Source: Desulfofustis glycolicus DSM 9705
GTDB lineage: Bacteria; Desulfobacterota; Desulfobulbia; Desulfobulbales; Desulfocapsaceae
Length of the DNA stretch: 54,963 nt
Direction: 5' to 3'
Assembly (NCBI RefSeq): GCF_900130015.1
Contig: NZ_FQXS01000028.1
Coordinates: 1 to 54,963 of the forward strand
Below, in pieces: positions 30,823-39,313 of the stretch (position 1 is its first letter; each line of letters opens with the position of its first letter). A model generated the notes under the pieces. The model had not been told where the DNA came from and made no database searches. It saw only the letters and a list, made by a program, of their open reading frames with translations. The position numbers and the translations under genes were made by a program.

Positions 30823-31527
30823 ATGAAGAATATTATGGCGGGCCTGGCGCTTGGGCTCTTTCTCGTACCGGTCACCATCACCGGCGCCGCTGTCGCGGCC
30901 GATGCAAGCCTGGAGACGCAAAAAGACAAAATCAGCTACAGCATGGGTCTTGACCTGGGAAATTATCTGAACGGGTTGGGTGACAAAATTGACCTGGCGA
31001 TAATCAAACAGGGCATGGATGACGGCTTCACCGGGGCCGAGCCGAAACTCTCCACTGAAGAGATCGAGGCGGCTCAGCAGGAGTTTGCCGCGGCGATGAA
31101 GGCGGAGCAGGAAGCGATGCTGGCCGAGATGCAGCAGAAAAATACTGCTGCCGGTCAGGCGTTTCTTGAAGCGAACAAGAAAAGCGACGGCGTAACGGTC
31201 ACCGAGAGTGGTCTGCAATATGAGGTACTGAAAGAGGGTGACGGCAAGAAACCGGCGGCCACCGACAAAGTGAAGGTCGATTATGTCGGGACGCTGATCA
31301 GCGGTGATGAATTCGACAGTTCCATCAAGCGCGGCGAACCGGCGGTGTTTACCGTCAACCAGGTGATTCCGGGCTGGAGTGAGGCATTGCAGTTGATGAG
31401 TGTCGGCTCCAAATACCGGGTGGTGATTCCGCCCGAACTCGCCTACGGCGAGAAGGGGGCCTCACCGGTCATCGAGCCGAACTCGGTACTGGTCTTCGAG
31501 ATCGATCTGCTCGGCATCGAAGAGTAA
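30823..31527 (+). CDS. Exported FKBP-type peptidyl-prolyl isomerase
   Basis: This 234-residue protein of the Mip/FkpA type has a signal peptide (MKNIMAGLALGLFLVPVTIT, cleavage near AVAADA). An N-terminal helical dimerisation region follows (KISYSMGLDLGNYL and the long charged helix). The C-terminal FKBP domain has VDYVGTLISGDEFDSS, VIPGWSEALQLM and IPPELAYGEKG. It acts as a periplasmic folding catalyst. I chose ATG 30823 with AAGGAGATATC upstream. It converges with the minus-strand operon, with only 12 bp between the stops. Confidence 0.92.
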   Translation: MKNIMAGLALGLFLVPVTITGAAVAADASLETQKDKISYSMGLDLGNYLNGLGDKIDLAIIKQGMDDGFTGAEPKLSTEEIEAAQQEFAAAMKAEQEAMLAEMQQKNTAAGQAFLEANKKSDGVTVTESGLQYEVLKEGDGKKPAATDKVKVDYVGTLISGDEFDSSIKRGEPAVFTVNQVIPGWSEALQLMSVGSKYRVVIPPELAYGEKGASPVIEPNSVLVFEIDLLGIEE

Positions 31528-31539
31528 TCCGGTCCGTGC

Positions 31540-32379
31540 TTATCGCAGCACCGGCAATGCCGGGCTGCGGATATCCAGGTGTTCGGCACTGCCGAGCACC
31601 TGGTGGGCTCGGCGGATGTGATCGATATCGCGCCACGATCGCTGCAGTAATGAGGTCCCGTAAGCATCGATAGCGACCGGATCGTGGCCGACCGCCAGCT
31701 TGCCGACCGGCGGGGAGCAGGTTGGTCCCCAGAGGTGGGCCCGGGCCATGCCGACCGACGCGTCGAGGACCGTGAAATCCGGGGTGCGGTAGCGGTTCAG
31801 GTCGAAAACAGCCTGGTCCAGCTGTCGGTGGAATGCAGACTTGCCCCAGCCACCGGCCTGGTAGTGGGCCGGCGGGGCGCAGCCCATCATGTTTTTCATG
31901 GTCAGCGTGACCCCTGACATGGAATGTGCCTTGAGCACCGGTACCGAGATGAGGAATGTCTCGAACAGGATTCGGGGCAGGTGGATCTCCGGCCAGCGGG
32001 TGCAGTCCTGGTTGGTCAGCCGGCGGCAGGGTGCGTTGTTCAGATCCAGCAACTCGACCTGCCGACGACCGCCCAGCGGGGTATAGCCAAGACGATCGAA
32101 ACAGTGGCCGGTCTCGTAATCGAGTGAGCCGGTCCCTTCTCCGACGATGATGTCGAAATCATCCCGTCTGTCCTGCAGGTAATCGATCAGGGCGCAGACG
32201 AGTTCGGCCGGTGTGGTAATCGGCGGCTCCAGCGCCTCCACCAGATTCGGCTTGATCAGGACCTGTCGATATCCGGCCAGAGCGTCGATCAGCCCGGCAT
32301 CGTCGAGCAACGGCGGCAGCACGTCGTGCCAGCGACCGGACGGCCCGCTCCAGACGATCCCTGTCCTCGTGTCCATCAT
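31540..32379 (-). CDS. DUF362-family protein
   Basis: This 279-residue protein matches the DUF362 pattern: LIKPNLVEA, VGEGTGS, SVPVLKAHSMSGVTLTMKNM then MGCAPPAHYQ, LDASVGMA and GHDPVAIDAYGTSLL. Members are thought to be redox-linked, and many carry a ferredoxin domain. This one has no CxxCxxC cluster, so it is the bare domain. I chose ATG 32379 because it overlaps the stop of the activase gene (ATGA), which implies coupling; the frame stays open to 32499 upstream. It is the last gene of the lptG-led operon. The substrate is unknown. Confidence 0.75.
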   Translation of the reverse strand: MMDTRTGIVWSGPSGRWHDVLPPLLDDAGLIDALAGYRQVLIKPNLVEALEPPITTPAELVCALIDYLQDRRDDFDIIVGEGTGSLDYETGHCFDRLGYTPLGGRRQVELLDLNNAPCRRLTNQDCTRWPEIHLPRILFETFLISVPVLKAHSMSGVTLTMKNMMGCAPPAHYQAGGWGKSAFHRQLDQAVFDLNRYRTPDFTVLDASVGMARAHLWGPTCSPPVGKLAVGHDPVAIDAYGTSLLQRSWRDIDHIRRAHQVLGSAEHLDIRSPALPVLR

Positions 32380-33041
32380 CTGCCTTCCGCGGCAGCTGTC
32401 GGGTGCGGCAGCGACTGTTTCAGACCCTCCAGCAGGACCCAGCGTCCGAGCGGTTCCAGGCGGCAGGGGAACGATGAGGTGAACAACGGGTTGTTGCACA
32501 GACCGCCGGAGAGATAGAGGTGGCGCGGCCGTCCGGCGAACTGGTAGGCGTTCAGCGCGATCCCCTTGACGAAGCGGGCGACGGCCTCGGCTTCGCTCAT
32601 GCCGGCGATCACCGCATCGAAGATATGGCTCATACCGAGTACGCCGCAGGTGACCGAAAATGAGGTCGGCGGCACGCGCAGAGCGGCAAAGTCAAGATCG
32701 TAGTAGCGTTCCAGCAGTTCGATGGTAAAGCCCATCGAGGCGCCGCATTCGGCGTTCCACCCCATGTCTTTGACCACTCCCTTATCATAACGGACGAACT
32801 TGATATCGCGGCTGCCGCAGTCCAGCAGCGTAAAACTGTCATCGGCGATCAGGTGTCGGCCGCCCCGGGCCAGCGCCGTCAATTCATTAACGTAGTGAGC
32901 GGCAAATCGCTTGCCGTTATGACCGGTGGCCAGATCTACCCGCAGGCTGCGATCGATGTCCTTGGTCGGCACCACCCGCGGGGTCGCATCGCGTGAGTCG
33001 AGAAGTTTGCAATAGGAGGTGCCGAAATCAGCCAGCAGCAT
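32376..33041 (-). CDS. BadF/HgdC-type ATPase (dehydratase or reductase activase)
   Basis: This 221-residue ASKHA ATPase resembles the activators of 2-hydroxyacyl-CoA dehydratase and benzoyl-CoA reductase. It aligns with HgdC through LLADFGTSYCKLLD (phosphate 1), VDLATGHNGK, TLLDCGSRDIKFVRY (phosphate 2), NAECGASMG, SVTCGVLGMS and LYLSGGLCNN (adenosine). C99 and C132 match the two cysteines that bridge the 4Fe-4S cluster across the dimer. It should couple ATP hydrolysis to low-potential electron transfer, but no dehydratase or reductase partner is in the window. I chose ATG 33041, where family similarity starts. It overlaps the upstream gene by 14 bp. Confidence 0.82.
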   Translation of the reverse strand: MLLADFGTSYCKLLDSRDATPRVVPTKDIDRSLRVDLATGHNGKRFAAHYVNELTALARGGRHLIADDSFTLLDCGSRDIKFVRYDKGVVKDMGWNAECGASMGFTIELLERYYDLDFAALRVPPTSFSVTCGVLGMSHIFDAVIAGMSEAEAVARFVKGIALNAYQFAGRPRHLYLSGGLCNNPLFTSSFPCRLEPLGRWVLLEGLKQSLPHPTAAAEGR

Positions 33042-33792
33042 TGAAGACCTCCGACAGTTCGAGAAACGCCTGGATCTTCGCCTTGACGCTGCTGCCGGCG
33101 CTGACATCGCAGTCGACGTAGAGAGCGTGCGGGTGGCGGCCGGCCAGGTGCCGTGCCAGGGCGGTCTTGGCACAGAACGACTGGGCGAAAAAGACGGTAG
33201 GGATCGCCGGGTTGAAATGTTCTTCAAGTTCGATATTGTCGGGTGTCTTATTCTCCATGCAGCGGCTCCAGCCGTAGACGTGCGTTGTTTCCGGGAAGAG
33301 TGAGAGCAGGGAGAAATCGCGCGGCGGCACGCCCCAGAAGCCGGCTGTCGGTGGGCAGGGCGCCAGTTCCTGGTGGGGTTCGGGAACGGTCACCGAAGCG
33401 GTGATTGCCGCCAGTTTTTCCAACAGACCCATGCGGGTGCGGCAGATGGGCGTGCCAAAGTCGATCCGGTCCTGGTTTTTGGTCCTGACAATCCGGGTTC
33501 GCGGCAGCGAGTCCTCGAGAATGGTGGCGGTATGCATGGCGCTGTCGCACTTTCCCGGCCCGACATCGATATAGATCTCGTCGAGATCGAGCGACACCGC
33601 ATTGATCATCACGGTACGCAGGATGGCGCAATAGACCGAGGGCAGAAACGGTGAGGCGGCCTCGATACTGCTCTGTACGATCGGTTCGTCCAGATCGAAG
33701 ATCAGCGCGTTATTCCGCCTCAGTTTTTTGATGACGTCGAGCGGCGGGATACCGACGATGCCGGTCCGTTTCCGGCTGGCTCCGTTATCCAT
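33028..33792 (-). CDS. Unknown cysteine-containing protein partnered with the activase
   Basis: I do not recognise this 254-residue soluble protein. It has seven scattered cysteines in small conserved-looking blocks such as VGPGKCDSA, GTPICRTRMGLLEK, CPPTAGFWGVPPRDF, SRCMEN, AQSFCAKTA and VDCDVSAGSS. No signal peptide or membrane span is seen. Its end overlaps the activase start by 14 bp, so the two are translationally coupled and probably act together. It may bind the cluster or substrate that the activase serves; that is inference. lptG lies 10 bp upstream. Confidence 0.65.
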   Translation of the reverse strand: MDNGASRKRTGIVGIPPLDVIKKLRRNNALIFDLDEPIVQSSIEAASPFLPSVYCAILRTVMINAVSLDLDEIYIDVGPGKCDSAMHTATILEDSLPRTRIVRTKNQDRIDFGTPICRTRMGLLEKLAAITASVTVPEPHQELAPCPPTAGFWGVPPRDFSLLSLFPETTHVYGWSRCMENKTPDNIELEEHFNPAIPTVFFAQSFCAKTALARHLAGRHPHALYVDCDVSAGSSVKAKIQAFLELSEVFNAAG

Positions 33793-33802
33793 GAGGTTGT
33801 TG

Positions 33803-34882
33803 TCAGCTGTCGAGTTCTTTCAGGAGATATATGCCGATCGCGGAAAAAAGGACGTGGACGATCACCGCCGCCGCCAGTGGCGGCATGTAGCCGGCCTTGG
33901 CAAAGGTCTGCAGCGCGCCCCAGCTCCCCCACGCGGCAAATGCCATGAAGCAGCTGATGGGAATGGCGATGGACAGGTCTTTTCCCCATTTCTGATAAGA
34001 CAAGATAAGGATCGGCAAACCGAGGAGCAAGAGCGGCAGGCCGAGGAGCAGGTAGGAGAGACGGCCGTAGAAATCGACCCGTGCCTCGAGCCGTTCGGTC
34101 CGTGTTTCCTGTTTGCCGATCTCGAAAAACAACTCGGTCAGAGACATTTCCGCCGACTCGTATTCCGGAACGAGAAAATCTTCCGGCGATTCCGGAAGGG
34201 TCTGGATCAAAGTCCTGAAGTGCTCGACGTGGAAATCGCCGTGGTCCTGTCGGGTGATCTGGCCGCGAATCAGTTTCCATTCGGGCTCTTCCCAGTCGGC
34301 AAATGCGGCGACGACCATCGTTTTGACGTTGTAGTTTTCGTCCCAGGTCGAATACGAGAAGTCCTTGAATACCAATTTTTCCTTGTTCGGCCACTGAAAA
34401 GAGTAGAAGCCTTCCGTCCCTTTATAGTAATAACGACCGTTGCGGAAAATGCCGAGCGGCACTTTACCGCGAATCTGTTCGTACCAGATATCGTTTGTCG
34501 TGGCGATGGTCTTGGGCAGGATGGTCTGGGCGGCGGTGATGAACAGCCCGGTAAGGATCAGCGAGCCGATCAGGATCGGCCGGATAATCCGCCGCAGCGG
34601 GATGCCGGTGGCCTTCAGGGCGAGCAGTTCGTTGTTGTGGTTGAGCAACCCGAGGGTGACGACGCCGGAGAGCAGGATCAGAATCGGGCTGAGTTGGTCG
34701 ATGATGTACGGGATGTTCAGCAGGAAGAACTGAGCGACCAGTGACATCGGTTTGCCGGCGTCGGCAAAATGATCGAATTTCTCGAAAAAGTCAATGAGCA
34801 GGTAGAGTGCGGCGAACCCGACGGTCAGCGTCAGAAAATGCCGGGAGAACTGCGCCAGGAGATAGCGGGTCAGCAGGAACAT
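33803..34882 (-). CDS. lptG: LptF/LptG-family lipopolysaccharide export permease
   Basis: This 359-residue YjgP/YjgQ-family protein has about three N-terminal spans, a large periplasmic beta-jellyroll region and three C-terminal spans. Visible marks are RYLLAQFSRHFLTLTVGF, LSPILILLSGVVTLGLL, NELLALKATGIPLRRIIRP and the C-terminal hydrophobic block LLLGLPLLLLGLPILIL. It would form the Lpt ABC transporter with LptB, C and F, which are not here. It could be LptF instead; the weight of similarity is to LptG. It is the first gene of the minus-strand operon. Confidence 0.82.
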   Translation of the reverse strand: MFLLTRYLLAQFSRHFLTLTVGFAALYLLIDFFEKFDHFADAGKPMSLVAQFFLLNIPYIIDQLSPILILLSGVVTLGLLNHNNELLALKATGIPLRRIIRPILIGSLILTGLFITAAQTILPKTIATTNDIWYEQIRGKVPLGIFRNGRYYYKGTEGFYSFQWPNKEKLVFKDFSYSTWDENYNVKTMVVAAFADWEEPEWKLIRGQITRQDHGDFHVEHFRTLIQTLPESPEDFLVPEYESAEMSLTELFFEIGKQETRTERLEARVDFYGRLSYLLLGLPLLLLGLPILILSYQKWGKDLSIAIPISCFMAFAAWGSWGALQTFAKAGYMPPLAAAVIVHVLFSAIGIYLLKELDS

Positions 34883-35422
34883 GACGCCGCTGTGGATCGT
34901 TTTGTCATGGTGTAAATAGCTGCCGGAGTGTTCGTGCTGCGGACTGGACGTTGGTTAGCTCGGTCGTGCGTTAATCAGCTCAACTACCTACCATTTTGCC
35001 GCCGGTTCCGTCAAGATAAAGCGCCGTCTTGCGTGGGAAACCGGCACAAAAGAGACAGTGCCCGGCGCGCAATGAATGGACACTGCAAGAGCATTTTAGT
35101 AAACTTTGATATCTCTATAATAACAATTAGTTAATCGCTTTGCCCTTGATTCGAGTCGATATTTGCACTATCATACATGCTGATGTGCAGCGGCTGTCCG
35201 ACACTTCTCGTTTTTTCACTGTGTTGGGCAGCTTTTCTGTCTCGTTGTCGGCACGGAACCTGGCGAGGCGAAAACCAACAGGAGGTGGCTGACTGATACC
35301 TTTTCACTTGACCCGGGAATTGCTCAAACATTTCGGGTCGATTGCAGGTGAAGCCGGCGACGGGGAAGAGCAGGAGTCTCGCGTTGCAGCGGCTTGACAG
35401 GTATGGTCAACAGTTACCATTC
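34883..35422. other. Divergent intergenic region
   Basis: About 540 bp lie between the divergent lptG and the DHH gene, with no convincing gene. A perfect TATAAT (35116-35121) lies in an AT-rich patch in + orientation, without a good -35 at 17 bp. The region probably holds promoters for both operons. The frame of the DHH gene stays open back to a TTG at 35342 but has no visible ribosome binding site there. Confidence 0.5.
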
Positions 35423-36445
35423 ATGCCGAAAAAGCGCAAACCGAACGGTCTGCAAGTCTGTGAGCAGTCCTACAAAAAAACAGCGAAAATCCGGCTCCAA
35501 GAATTCTGGAGTGTCTTTGCCAAGGACGACACCGTCCTCATCTGTATCAATGCCGACCCCGATGCCCTGGCCTGCGCGCTGGCCATCAAGCGATTGCTTC
35601 GTTACCGCGTCAAAAGCATAACGGTCGCTCATCCCAACGAGATCAGCAGGCTCAACAATGTCGAGATGGTTGAGCGGCTGCGCATTTCGCTGGAGCGGCT
35701 CGGCAATGTCAAAGTATCCGATTATACGAAAAAGATCCTGGTTGATTCCCAGCCGAACCACTTGCCGGTATTTGAAAAAATCAAATTCGACGTGATCATC
35801 GATCACCACCCGGTTACCAAAGACTGGGATGTCCCGTACGTCGACATCAGGCCCGATTATGGAGCCGCCTCGTCGATGCTGGTGGAATATCTGCGTGCCG
35901 CCAACATGAAACCATCGACGGCACTGGCCACCGCTCTTTTTTACGGCATCAAGGTCGATACCCAGGATTTCGAGAAAGAGGCGAGGTTGGCTGACGGGAT
36001 CTCGTTTCGCTATTTATTCGATCTGGCAAACCGCAACCTGGTAAGGAAATTCGAATTGACCGATTTGCGACGCAGCGAACTGAAATATTTCAGTATTGCC
36101 CTCAACGAACTGCAATACTCGAAAGGCAAGCTCTACGCTCATATCGGCAAGGTACGCAGTCCCGACGTGCTGGTCATCATCGCCGATTTCCTCAACCATG
36201 TCTCTGATATCGATTGGGTTCTGGTCTCCGGCATTCACAACGACAAGCTGGTGGTCATTTTCCGCTGTGACGGCTACCGGAAAAGTGCCGGCAAACTGGC
36301 CGCCCAGGTGTTCGGCCAGATCGGTTCAGCCGGTGGGCACAAGGGTGCGGCTCGGGCGGAGGTGCCTCTCAAGGCACTGGAAATGACGGAGTATGACATT
36401 AACACCCAGACCTTGAAGCGTTTGACCATGCGCCATTTGAAATAG
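35423..36445 (+). CDS. DHH/DHHA1-family phosphoesterase
   Basis: This protein of about 340 residues has the DHH catalytic motifs: INADPDALACALAIKRLL, a VDSQ aspartate, the DHH triad IIDHHP and VDIRPDYGAASSMLVEYL. It ends with a DHHA1 block (GSAGGHKGAARAEV). Relatives hydrolyse oligoribonucleotides or cyclic dinucleotide products (NrnA, GdpP-like). The exact substrate cannot be read. I chose the ATG at 35423, the first ATG in frame, though TTG 35342 is possible. It lies 107 bp before the glgC pair. Confidence 0.78.
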   Translation: MPKKRKPNGLQVCEQSYKKTAKIRLQEFWSVFAKDDTVLICINADPDALACALAIKRLLRYRVKSITVAHPNEISRLNNVEMVERLRISLERLGNVKVSDYTKKILVDSQPNHLPVFEKIKFDVIIDHHPVTKDWDVPYVDIRPDYGAASSMLVEYLRAANMKPSTALATALFYGIKVDTQDFEKEARLADGISFRYLFDLANRNLVRKFELTDLRRSELKYFSIALNELQYSKGKLYAHIGKVRSPDVLVIIADFLNHVSDIDWVLVSGIHNDKLVVIFRCDGYRKSAGKLAAQVFGQIGSAGGHKGAARAEVPLKALEMTEYDINTQTLKRLTMRHLK

Positions 36446-36552
36446 CATTCGCATGGACCGGCGCCTGACGGTTTTCAGGCTGACATACAGGATCTCGCGT
36501 AGCACGAACGACCGGGTCTCCGGTCTGAACACGATCAGAGCGGGGTGCTCCG

Positions 36553-37806
36553 ATGCTCAAACCAACGACTTTGGCGATGATTCTGGCCGGGGGACGGGCC
36601 GACGAGCTGAACGTACTCACCTACTATCGTCCCAAGGCCGCCGTGCCATTCGGCGGCTTCGCCCGGGTTATCGATTTCGCGTTGTCCAACCTGATGAACT
36701 CCGGCATCGATAACGTTGCCATCCTCAGCCAGTACCGCAGCTATTCCCTGATCAACCATATCGGTACCGGTGCCGCCTGGGACATGATCGGTCGCTTCCG
36801 CGGCGTCTCCATCCTGCCGCCCTTTATCGATTCCCAGCAGAACGACTGGTATCGCGGCTCGGCCGACGCGGTCTACAAGAACCTCGATTTCATCCGCTAC
36901 CATGACCCGGAAGAGATCCTGATCCTGTCCGGTGACCATATCTACCAGATGGATTATCAGGAGGTCATCCAGTACCATCATGAAAAACAGGCCGACCTGA
37001 CTGTGGTCTGCAAGCGCGTGGCGCGCAAACGGGCTTCGCGGTTCGGTATGGCAGCCATTGATGATGAAGACGGCCGACGCGGCGGCAAGGTCGTCAACTA
37101 CCAGGAAAAATCTGAGAATCCTGAGGGCGAGTGGTCGTCGCTGACCGTTCTTTGCTTTCGGCCCGAGGCGCTCTACCGGGTCTTGGAGGAGAATCAGGCG
37201 GACAACTCCTTTGAATTCGGCCGGGACATCATTCCTCGGCTGATGAGTCAGGGCAAACGCATCTACGGCTACAAATTCCACGGCTATTGGGGGTACACCC
37301 GGACGATCGCCGAATACTGGCAGGCCAACATGGATCTGCTCGGCTCGGAGCCGCTCATTAACATGGAACGCTGGGGCATTCGCACCAACCTCGATCACCG
37401 CAACCTGCGTGGACATCAGCCGGCACTGCTTGGCAGTGCAGCCAAGGTGTCCAACAGCCTGGTCTATAACGGCTGTTTGGTCGAAGGGACGGTCAAAAAT
37501 TCCATTCTCTTCCCCGGTGTTCGGGTCGGCCCGGGCGCTGTCGTTGAAGATTCGGTCGTTTTCTTTGACAACCATATCGGCGCCGACTGCCACCTGCGCA
37601 AGACCATCGCCGATGTCAACACGGCTTATGGCGCTGGCGTGCGTATCGGCACGGAGGCAGGCGACGGCACCGAAGAGCTGACCGTGGTCGGCTGGAACAA
37701 CAAGGTTCCGGCGGGCACGAATATCGGTTCCGGTGTCACCATCTCACCCTATCTGGATGCGGGCAAGTGGCCGGCGGTGGTCAAGCCTGGGGAGGTACTG
37801 TCATGA
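36553..37806 (+). CDS. glgC: Glucose-1-phosphate adenylyltransferase paralogue with altered motifs
   Basis: This 417-residue protein has a nucleotidyltransferase domain plus a C-terminal left-handed beta-helix. PFGGFARVIDFALSNLMNSG and LSGDHIYQMDYQE place it in the GlgC family, which makes ADP-glucose for glycogen. Its nucleotide loop reads LAGGRADELNVLTYYRPK, where its neighbour has GGVGSRLNQL, and GYWGYTRTIAEYW replaces the usual GYWRDVGT. It may be a regulatory subunit or have altered substrate use. It is coupled to the second copy by ATGA. Confidence 0.85.
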   Translation: MLKPTTLAMILAGGRADELNVLTYYRPKAAVPFGGFARVIDFALSNLMNSGIDNVAILSQYRSYSLINHIGTGAAWDMIGRFRGVSILPPFIDSQQNDWYRGSADAVYKNLDFIRYHDPEEILILSGDHIYQMDYQEVIQYHHEKQADLTVVCKRVARKRASRFGMAAIDDEDGRRGGKVVNYQEKSENPEGEWSSLTVLCFRPEALYRVLEENQADNSFEFGRDIIPRLMSQGKRIYGYKFHGYWGYTRTIAEYWQANMDLLGSEPLINMERWGIRTNLDHRNLRGHQPALLGSAAKVSNSLVYNGCLVEGTVKNSILFPGVRVGPGAVVEDSVVFFDNHIGADCHLRKTIADVNTAYGAGVRIGTEAGDGTEELTVVGWNNKVPAGTNIGSGVTISPYLDAGKWPAVVKPGEVLS

Positions 37807-39068
37807 GAAGGCCGGCTGATGCACTCGTTCTGCTTCTCGCCGGCGGCGTCGGCAGCCGGCTGAACCAGCTGGTGGAGACCAGGGCCAAACCGGCGGTGAC
37901 CTTCGGCGGCATCTACCGCATCATCGATTTCAGTCTGAGCAACGTGATGAACTCCGGTCTGACGCGAGTCGGCGTGCTCACCCAATACAAACCGCTGTCA
38001 CTGATGGGGCATATCGGTACCGGTGAACCGTGGGATTTCTCGGGTCGCAGCCGTGGCGTCAAGATCCTGCCGCCGCGCACCGGTATGAAAGATTCCGACT
38101 GGTACCAGGGGACTGCCGATGCGGTCCGGAGAAATGTCGATTTCATCGAGTCCAATCCGACCGATGAGGTCCTCGTGTTGTCGGGCGATCATATCTACAA
38201 CATGGATTTCGCCGCGATGATCGAGTACCACCGGTTCAAAAAGGCAGACATAACCGTGGGTATGATGGTGGTTCCGGAAAGCCAGATCCATCAGTTCGGG
38301 GCAGGTATCGTCAACGAAGATAACCGTATTGTCGATTGGGAGGAAAAACCGCAGGTACCGCGCACCAACCTGGCCTCGATGGGTATTTACGTGTTCGACC
38401 GGAAGTATCTGCTCAAAACGCTGGCGCGGGAGAAAAACGAGATCGATTTCGGCATGCACATCCTGCCCTGGGCGATCGAAAACGACAATGTCTTTGCCTA
38501 TCCTTTCTATGGATATTGGCGGGATGTCGGTACCATCCAGGCCTATTGGGAAGCAAATATGGACCTGCTCCGTCCGGAGAGCGGTATTTCACCGGAAAGA
38601 TGGCAGATTTTCACCAATGTCGAGACCGAGGGACGGCGCGCCGACCGGCCGGCCACCCGCTTCCTGGAGCACGCCGACGTTCGCAACTCCCTCATTTCCG
38701 CCGGCTGCATCATCAACGGCACGGTCATCAACTCGGTGCTGTCGCCGGGAGTGATCATCGAAGAAGGAGCCGTGGTGCGCGATTCGATCCTGTTCCGGGA
38801 TTGCGTCGTGAAAAATAACGCCCAGCTCGACCTCGTCATCTCCGACAAGCTAACCAGGTTCTGTGCCGGGTGCGCCGTTGGTGTCGGCGAGCATCACGAT
38901 ATCGCCAACCGCCTCTACCCGAAGCATCTCTACACCGGCATTACCCTGATCGGCGAGTTTGCCAGAATACCGGAGAACATGCGCATCGGCCGCAACTGCA
39001 TCGTCAGTTGCAATGCCACCAAAAAGATGTTTACCGTGCCGATGCTGCAGGACGGCGAATCGATCTGA
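37803..39068 (+). CDS. glgC: Glucose-1-phosphate adenylyltransferase, canonical copy
   Basis: This 421-residue protein has the standard GlgC marks: LLAGGVGSRLNQLVETRAKP, TFGGIYRIIDFSLSNVMNSG, LSGDHIYNMDFAAMIEYH, WEEKPQVP and GYWRDVGTIQAYWEANMDLL, with a hexapeptide C-terminal half. It should make ADP-glucose from glucose-1-phosphate and ATP. I chose ATG 37803, inside the stop of the preceding copy, although the frame is open back to 37767. No other glg genes are in the window. Confidence 0.92.
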   Translation: MRRPADALVLLLAGGVGSRLNQLVETRAKPAVTFGGIYRIIDFSLSNVMNSGLTRVGVLTQYKPLSLMGHIGTGEPWDFSGRSRGVKILPPRTGMKDSDWYQGTADAVRRNVDFIESNPTDEVLVLSGDHIYNMDFAAMIEYHRFKKADITVGMMVVPESQIHQFGAGIVNEDNRIVDWEEKPQVPRTNLASMGIYVFDRKYLLKTLAREKNEIDFGMHILPWAIENDNVFAYPFYGYWRDVGTIQAYWEANMDLLRPESGISPERWQIFTNVETEGRRADRPATRFLEHADVRNSLISAGCIINGTVINSVLSPGVIIEEGAVVRDSILFRDCVVKNNAQLDLVISDKLTRFCAGCAVGVGEHHDIANRLYPKHLYTGITLIGEFARIPENMRIGRNCIVSCNATKKMFTVPMLQDGESI

Positions 39069-39151
39069 ACAGGAGTGTATCGCGACGACATCGACGACAA
39101 CCAATCAACGATCGAGACGCCCCCAATCGCCGTCAAACCGTCGCCCAGACA

Positions 39152-39172
39152 GGCGTTGACACAATCAACGCC
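39152..39172. repeat. Palindrome overlapping the tRNA promoter -35
   Basis: GGCGTTGA (39152-39159) and TCAACGCC (39165-39172) are perfectly complementary around CACAA. The -35 hexamer TTGACA starts within the left arm. It could be an operator, or the end of the glgC transcript folded as a hairpin; no T-run follows. Confidence 0.5.
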
Positions 39173-39184
39173 TGATGATATAAA
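39156..39184 (+). promoter_or_regulatory. Sigma-70 promoter of the tRNA-Arg gene
   Basis: TTGACA (39156-39161), a 17-bp spacer and TATAAA (39179-39184) form a near-consensus promoter. The tRNA starts 53 bp after the -10, which fits a short 5' leader removed by RNase P. Confidence 0.85.
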
Positions 39185-39237
39185 GTGTTGCTCCGAGCAA
39201 ATCACGCTCGCAGCAGACCAGCTTTTCCCGCCACCTC

Positions 39238-39313
39238 GCCCTCGTAGCTCAGTGGATAGAGCACAGGATTCCTAATCCTGGTGTCGCAGGTTCGATTCCT
39301 GCCGGGGGCACCA
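39238..39313 (+). tRNA. tRNA-Arg (anticodon CCT)
   Basis: A complete 76-nt cloverleaf is present. The acceptor stem GCCCTCG pairs with CGGGGGC (one G-U), with discriminator A and an encoded CCA. The D arm is GCTC/GAGC, the anticodon stem CAGGA/TCCTG with loop TTCCTAA, and the T arm GCAGG/CCTGC with loop TTCGATT. Anticodon CCT reads AGG. The gene marks the boundary between the core region and the AT-rich accessory region. Confidence 0.97.

Noticed and set aside
33728-34744. 338-codon plus-strand open frame
   Set aside because: It is antisense to lptG and the start of the next gene. The composition is shadow-like, and lptG has proper membrane segments.
34883-35422. TATAAT at 35116 as a firm promoter
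   Set aside because: The -10 is perfect, but no acceptable -35 lies 16 to 18 bp upstream, so it was kept only as a remark.
36535-37593. 352-codon minus-strand open frame
   Set aside because: It is antisense to the first glgC gene, whose motifs are clear.
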